This document shows positions 62,763-64,000 of a DNA stretch of 64,000 nt, one piece after another. The DNA lies in NCBI RefSeq assembly GCF_006439335.1, contig NZ_SAWY01000018.1:27174-91173 (forward strand), read 5' to 3'. A model generated the notes under the pieces. It searched no databases. It saw only the letters and a list, made by a program, of their open reading frames with translations, and was not told where the DNA came from. The translations under genes and the position numbers were made by a program. Source of the DNA: Litorilituus lipolyticus. Its GTDB lineage: Bacteria; Pseudomonadota; Gammaproteobacteria; Enterobacterales; Alteromonadaceae. Within the stretch, counting starts at the first letter, position 1; each line of letters opens with the position of its first letter.

Positions 62763-63908
62763 ATGGATTTACTAATCATTGCAACTTATACCGCTATATG
62801 TATCACTATTTTCAAAGTATTTAAGATACCGCTAAATAAATGGACAGTACCTACCGCTGCTTTAGGAGGTGTCTTTATTCTTTCTGCTATTTTACTCTTG
62901 ATGAATTACAACCATCCATATGCCAAATGGGGTAAAGATGTCTTCGTTTCCATACCCATTGTTCCACAAATTTCTGGAAATGTTAAAACAGTGAACGTGG
63001 AAGCTAATGTACTCGTTAAAAAAGGTGAGATTCTATTTACTTTAGTCAACGATGAACAGGTCATTGCCTTGCAAAAAGCCGAAGCAGCTTTAATCTCTGC
63101 AAAAGGAGATGAACTTGAAGATGACGCTGCCCTATTAGCCGCTTCAGCACAAGTTGCTAAAGCACGTGCTGACAGAGACAGAACTCGTAGTACTTACTTT
63201 CGGTACAAAGAAGCTCATGAAGATACTGACAATTCACCATTTACTGATCAAGAAGTTGAAAGCCGAAAGCAAGTTTACCAAGCTGACGAAGCCGTCCTCA
63301 CTAAAGCGATAGCCGATGAAAAGCGTATTCTTATAGAAACTCAATCTTTAATTGGCGGTGAGGATAGCCAAGTTGCTCAATTAATTGCTGCTCGTAATAA
63401 AGCGCAACTCGATTTAGATAGGACAATTATTAGAGCGCCTGTTGACGGCATAGCAACACAGATAGCTATTAGGCCTGGAGTCAGAGCAACGTCTCTACCT
63501 TTAAGATCAGTAATGACTTTTGTGCCAAAAGAGAAAAGACATTTTGCTGGTGCATTCTTTCAAAATTCTATGTTAAGGCTAGAAAAAGGTATTGATGCGG
63601 AAGTTATTTTAGATGCGGTTCCTGGCCATGTTTTTAAAGGGAAAGTCGTCGATGTATTACCTGCGATGGCAGAAGGTGAAATTCAAGCCAATGGACAACT
63701 TATCTCTTCAGCACTAATTCAAAAACCTGGTTTTGCTATTGCTATCATAGAACTCGAAGAAAGTTTAGATGACTATAAACTTCCATTAGGTGTACAAGGT
63801 CAGGCCGTTGCAATAAACCACGAACATGACATTTTACATGTCTCACTCGTCAGGCGTATTCTACTTAGAATGATGGCTTGGTTAAAGTACGTTTACCCAA
63901 TAAAATAA
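62763..63908 (+). CDS. yiaV: HlyD-family membrane fusion protein, YiaV-like
   Basis: 381 residues from ATG 62763, preceded by GAGGAG. Two N-terminal membrane helices (about 2-18 and 31-46) precede the lipoyl-like half-motifs (VSIPIVPQISGNVKTVNVEANVLVKKGEILFTL), an alpha-hairpin coiled region and the closing RTIIRAPVDGIATQIAIRPG. This is an inner-membrane-anchored periplasmic adaptor of an efflux or envelope system. No TolC or pump gene follows in the window. It ends a few bases before an IS3-family element. Confidence 0.88.
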   Translation: MDLLIIATYTAICITIFKVFKIPLNKWTVPTAALGGVFILSAILLLMNYNHPYAKWGKDVFVSIPIVPQISGNVKTVNVEANVLVKKGEILFTLVNDEQVIALQKAEAALISAKGDELEDDAALLAASAQVAKARADRDRTRSTYFRYKEAHEDTDNSPFTDQEVESRKQVYQADEAVLTKAIADEKRILIETQSLIGGEDSQVAQLIAARNKAQLDLDRTIIRAPVDGIATQIAIRPGVRATSLPLRSVMTFVPKEKRHFAGAFFQNSMLRLEKGIDAEVILDAVPGHVFKGKVVDVLPAMAEGEIQANGQLISSALIQKPGFAIAIIELEESLDDYKLPLGVQGQAVAINHEHDILHVSLVRRILLRMMAWLKYVYPIK

Positions 63909-63944
63909 ATTTGTGTTGTCCTGATATAGGTTGACACTTTTTTT

Positions 63945-64000
63945 CTAAAACGCCTGATGAATTTCATCAGGCGTTTTGTATTTTAAGGCCATATGAGGCC
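63945..64000 (-). CDS. IS3-family transposase OrfB, C-terminal 17 residues (partial)
   Basis: Read from base 64000 on the minus strand, the frame gives PHMALKYKTPDEIHQAF and a TAG stop at 63945-63947. The P-H-x-A-L-x-x-x-T-P pattern is the classical end of IS3-group DDE integrase-core transposases. Only this end is in the window. Confidence 0.75.
   Translation of the reverse strand, partial: PHMALKYKTPDEIHQAF
63947..63977. terminator. Hairpin at the end of the IS transposase gene
   Basis: AAAACGCCTGATGA and TCATCAGGCGTTTT form perfect 14-bp arms with a 3-nt loop, covering the last transposase codons. It may stop transcripts entering or leaving the IS and would also end yiaV transcription. 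Confidence 0.7.

Larger units (their letters stand above)
63913..64000. mobile_element. IS3-family insertion sequence, right end, truncated by the window
   Basis: The sequence TGTCCTGATATAGGTTGACAC near 63917 looks like an IS3-type terminus, and just inside it lies the end of a transposase gene on the minus strand. The exact terminal base is not fixed; it falls between about 63913 and 63918, 4-9 bp after the yiaV stop. Confidence 0.65.

Noticed and set aside
1..64000. tRNA, rRNA or CRISPR arrays
   Set aside because: No tRNA cloverleaf-like end, rRNA block or regularly spaced repeat was found by reading; the inverted repeats listed are not evenly spaced and do not form an array.

Overview
The window is low-GC, AT-rich gammaproteobacterial chromosome, most like Colwellia or a close Alteromonadales relative. 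The reasons are the low GC, the DUF2999 and HopJ-type small genes, the fnr-uspE-ttcA and yafS-gloB-mltD gene neighbourhoods, a cbb3 oxidase locus, a Bat operon and a lysC with an E. coli-type lysine riboswitch. This assignment is inferred from gene content; no rRNA, tRNA or CRISPR array was seen.

Layout. 0-5.2 kb: housekeeping genes (DUF808 fragment, quinone oxidoreductase, periplasmic binding protein, cyclophilin lipoprotein, HopJ-like, DUF2999, DUF21/CBS membrane protein). 5.2-17.1 kb: an accessory island of mostly unrecognised genes, almost all on the minus strand, with two WYL-domain regulators. 17.2-31.8 kb: sbcB, a small lipoprotein behind a Fur-like box, a beta-hydroxyacid dehydrogenase, glutathione peroxidase, lysC, elyC, a Nif3-like gene, a large TonB-dependent receptor and yafS-gloB-mltD. 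31.9-43.4 kb: a microaerobic respiration block: an FNR paralog, ccoNOQP with two FNR boxes, fixH, ccoI, ccoS, a SafE-type membrane protein, fnr, uspE and ttcA. 43.4-55.8 kb: envelope and transport genes, an alkaline-phosphatase-family enzyme, a sulfatase and an octaheme cytochrome with TPRs. 55.9-62.4 kb: a complete moxR/DUF58/DUF4381/VWA/VWA/TPR/BatD operon. 62.4-63.9 kb: a yiaW-yiaV pair. The last ~90 bases are the end of an IS3-family element.

The main discovery candidate is the 5.2-17.1 kb island. Two different 19-bp inverted-repeat motifs are spread over it. Motif A (TGCGACAT-n-AT-nn-ATCGCA type) occurs three times, each 44-46 bp before a start codon. It covers a WYL regulator, a UDG-like protein, a small Cys protein, a membrane repeat protein and a PD-(D/E)XK nuclease operon. 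Motif B (AGACA-N5-TGTCT core) occurs five times, each 41-51 bp before a start codon. It covers a second WYL gene with a small membrane protein, a Cas4-like/DnaQ-like DUF2779 nuclease with an OGG-like protein, a beta-flower-like small protein, a MazG-like operon and an unknown gene. The constant spacing points to two adjacent autoregulated regulons. The gene content (nucleases, glycosylase-like proteins, a nucleotide pyrophosphohydrolase, small membrane proteins) suggests DNA repair or anti-phage defence. That function is inference.
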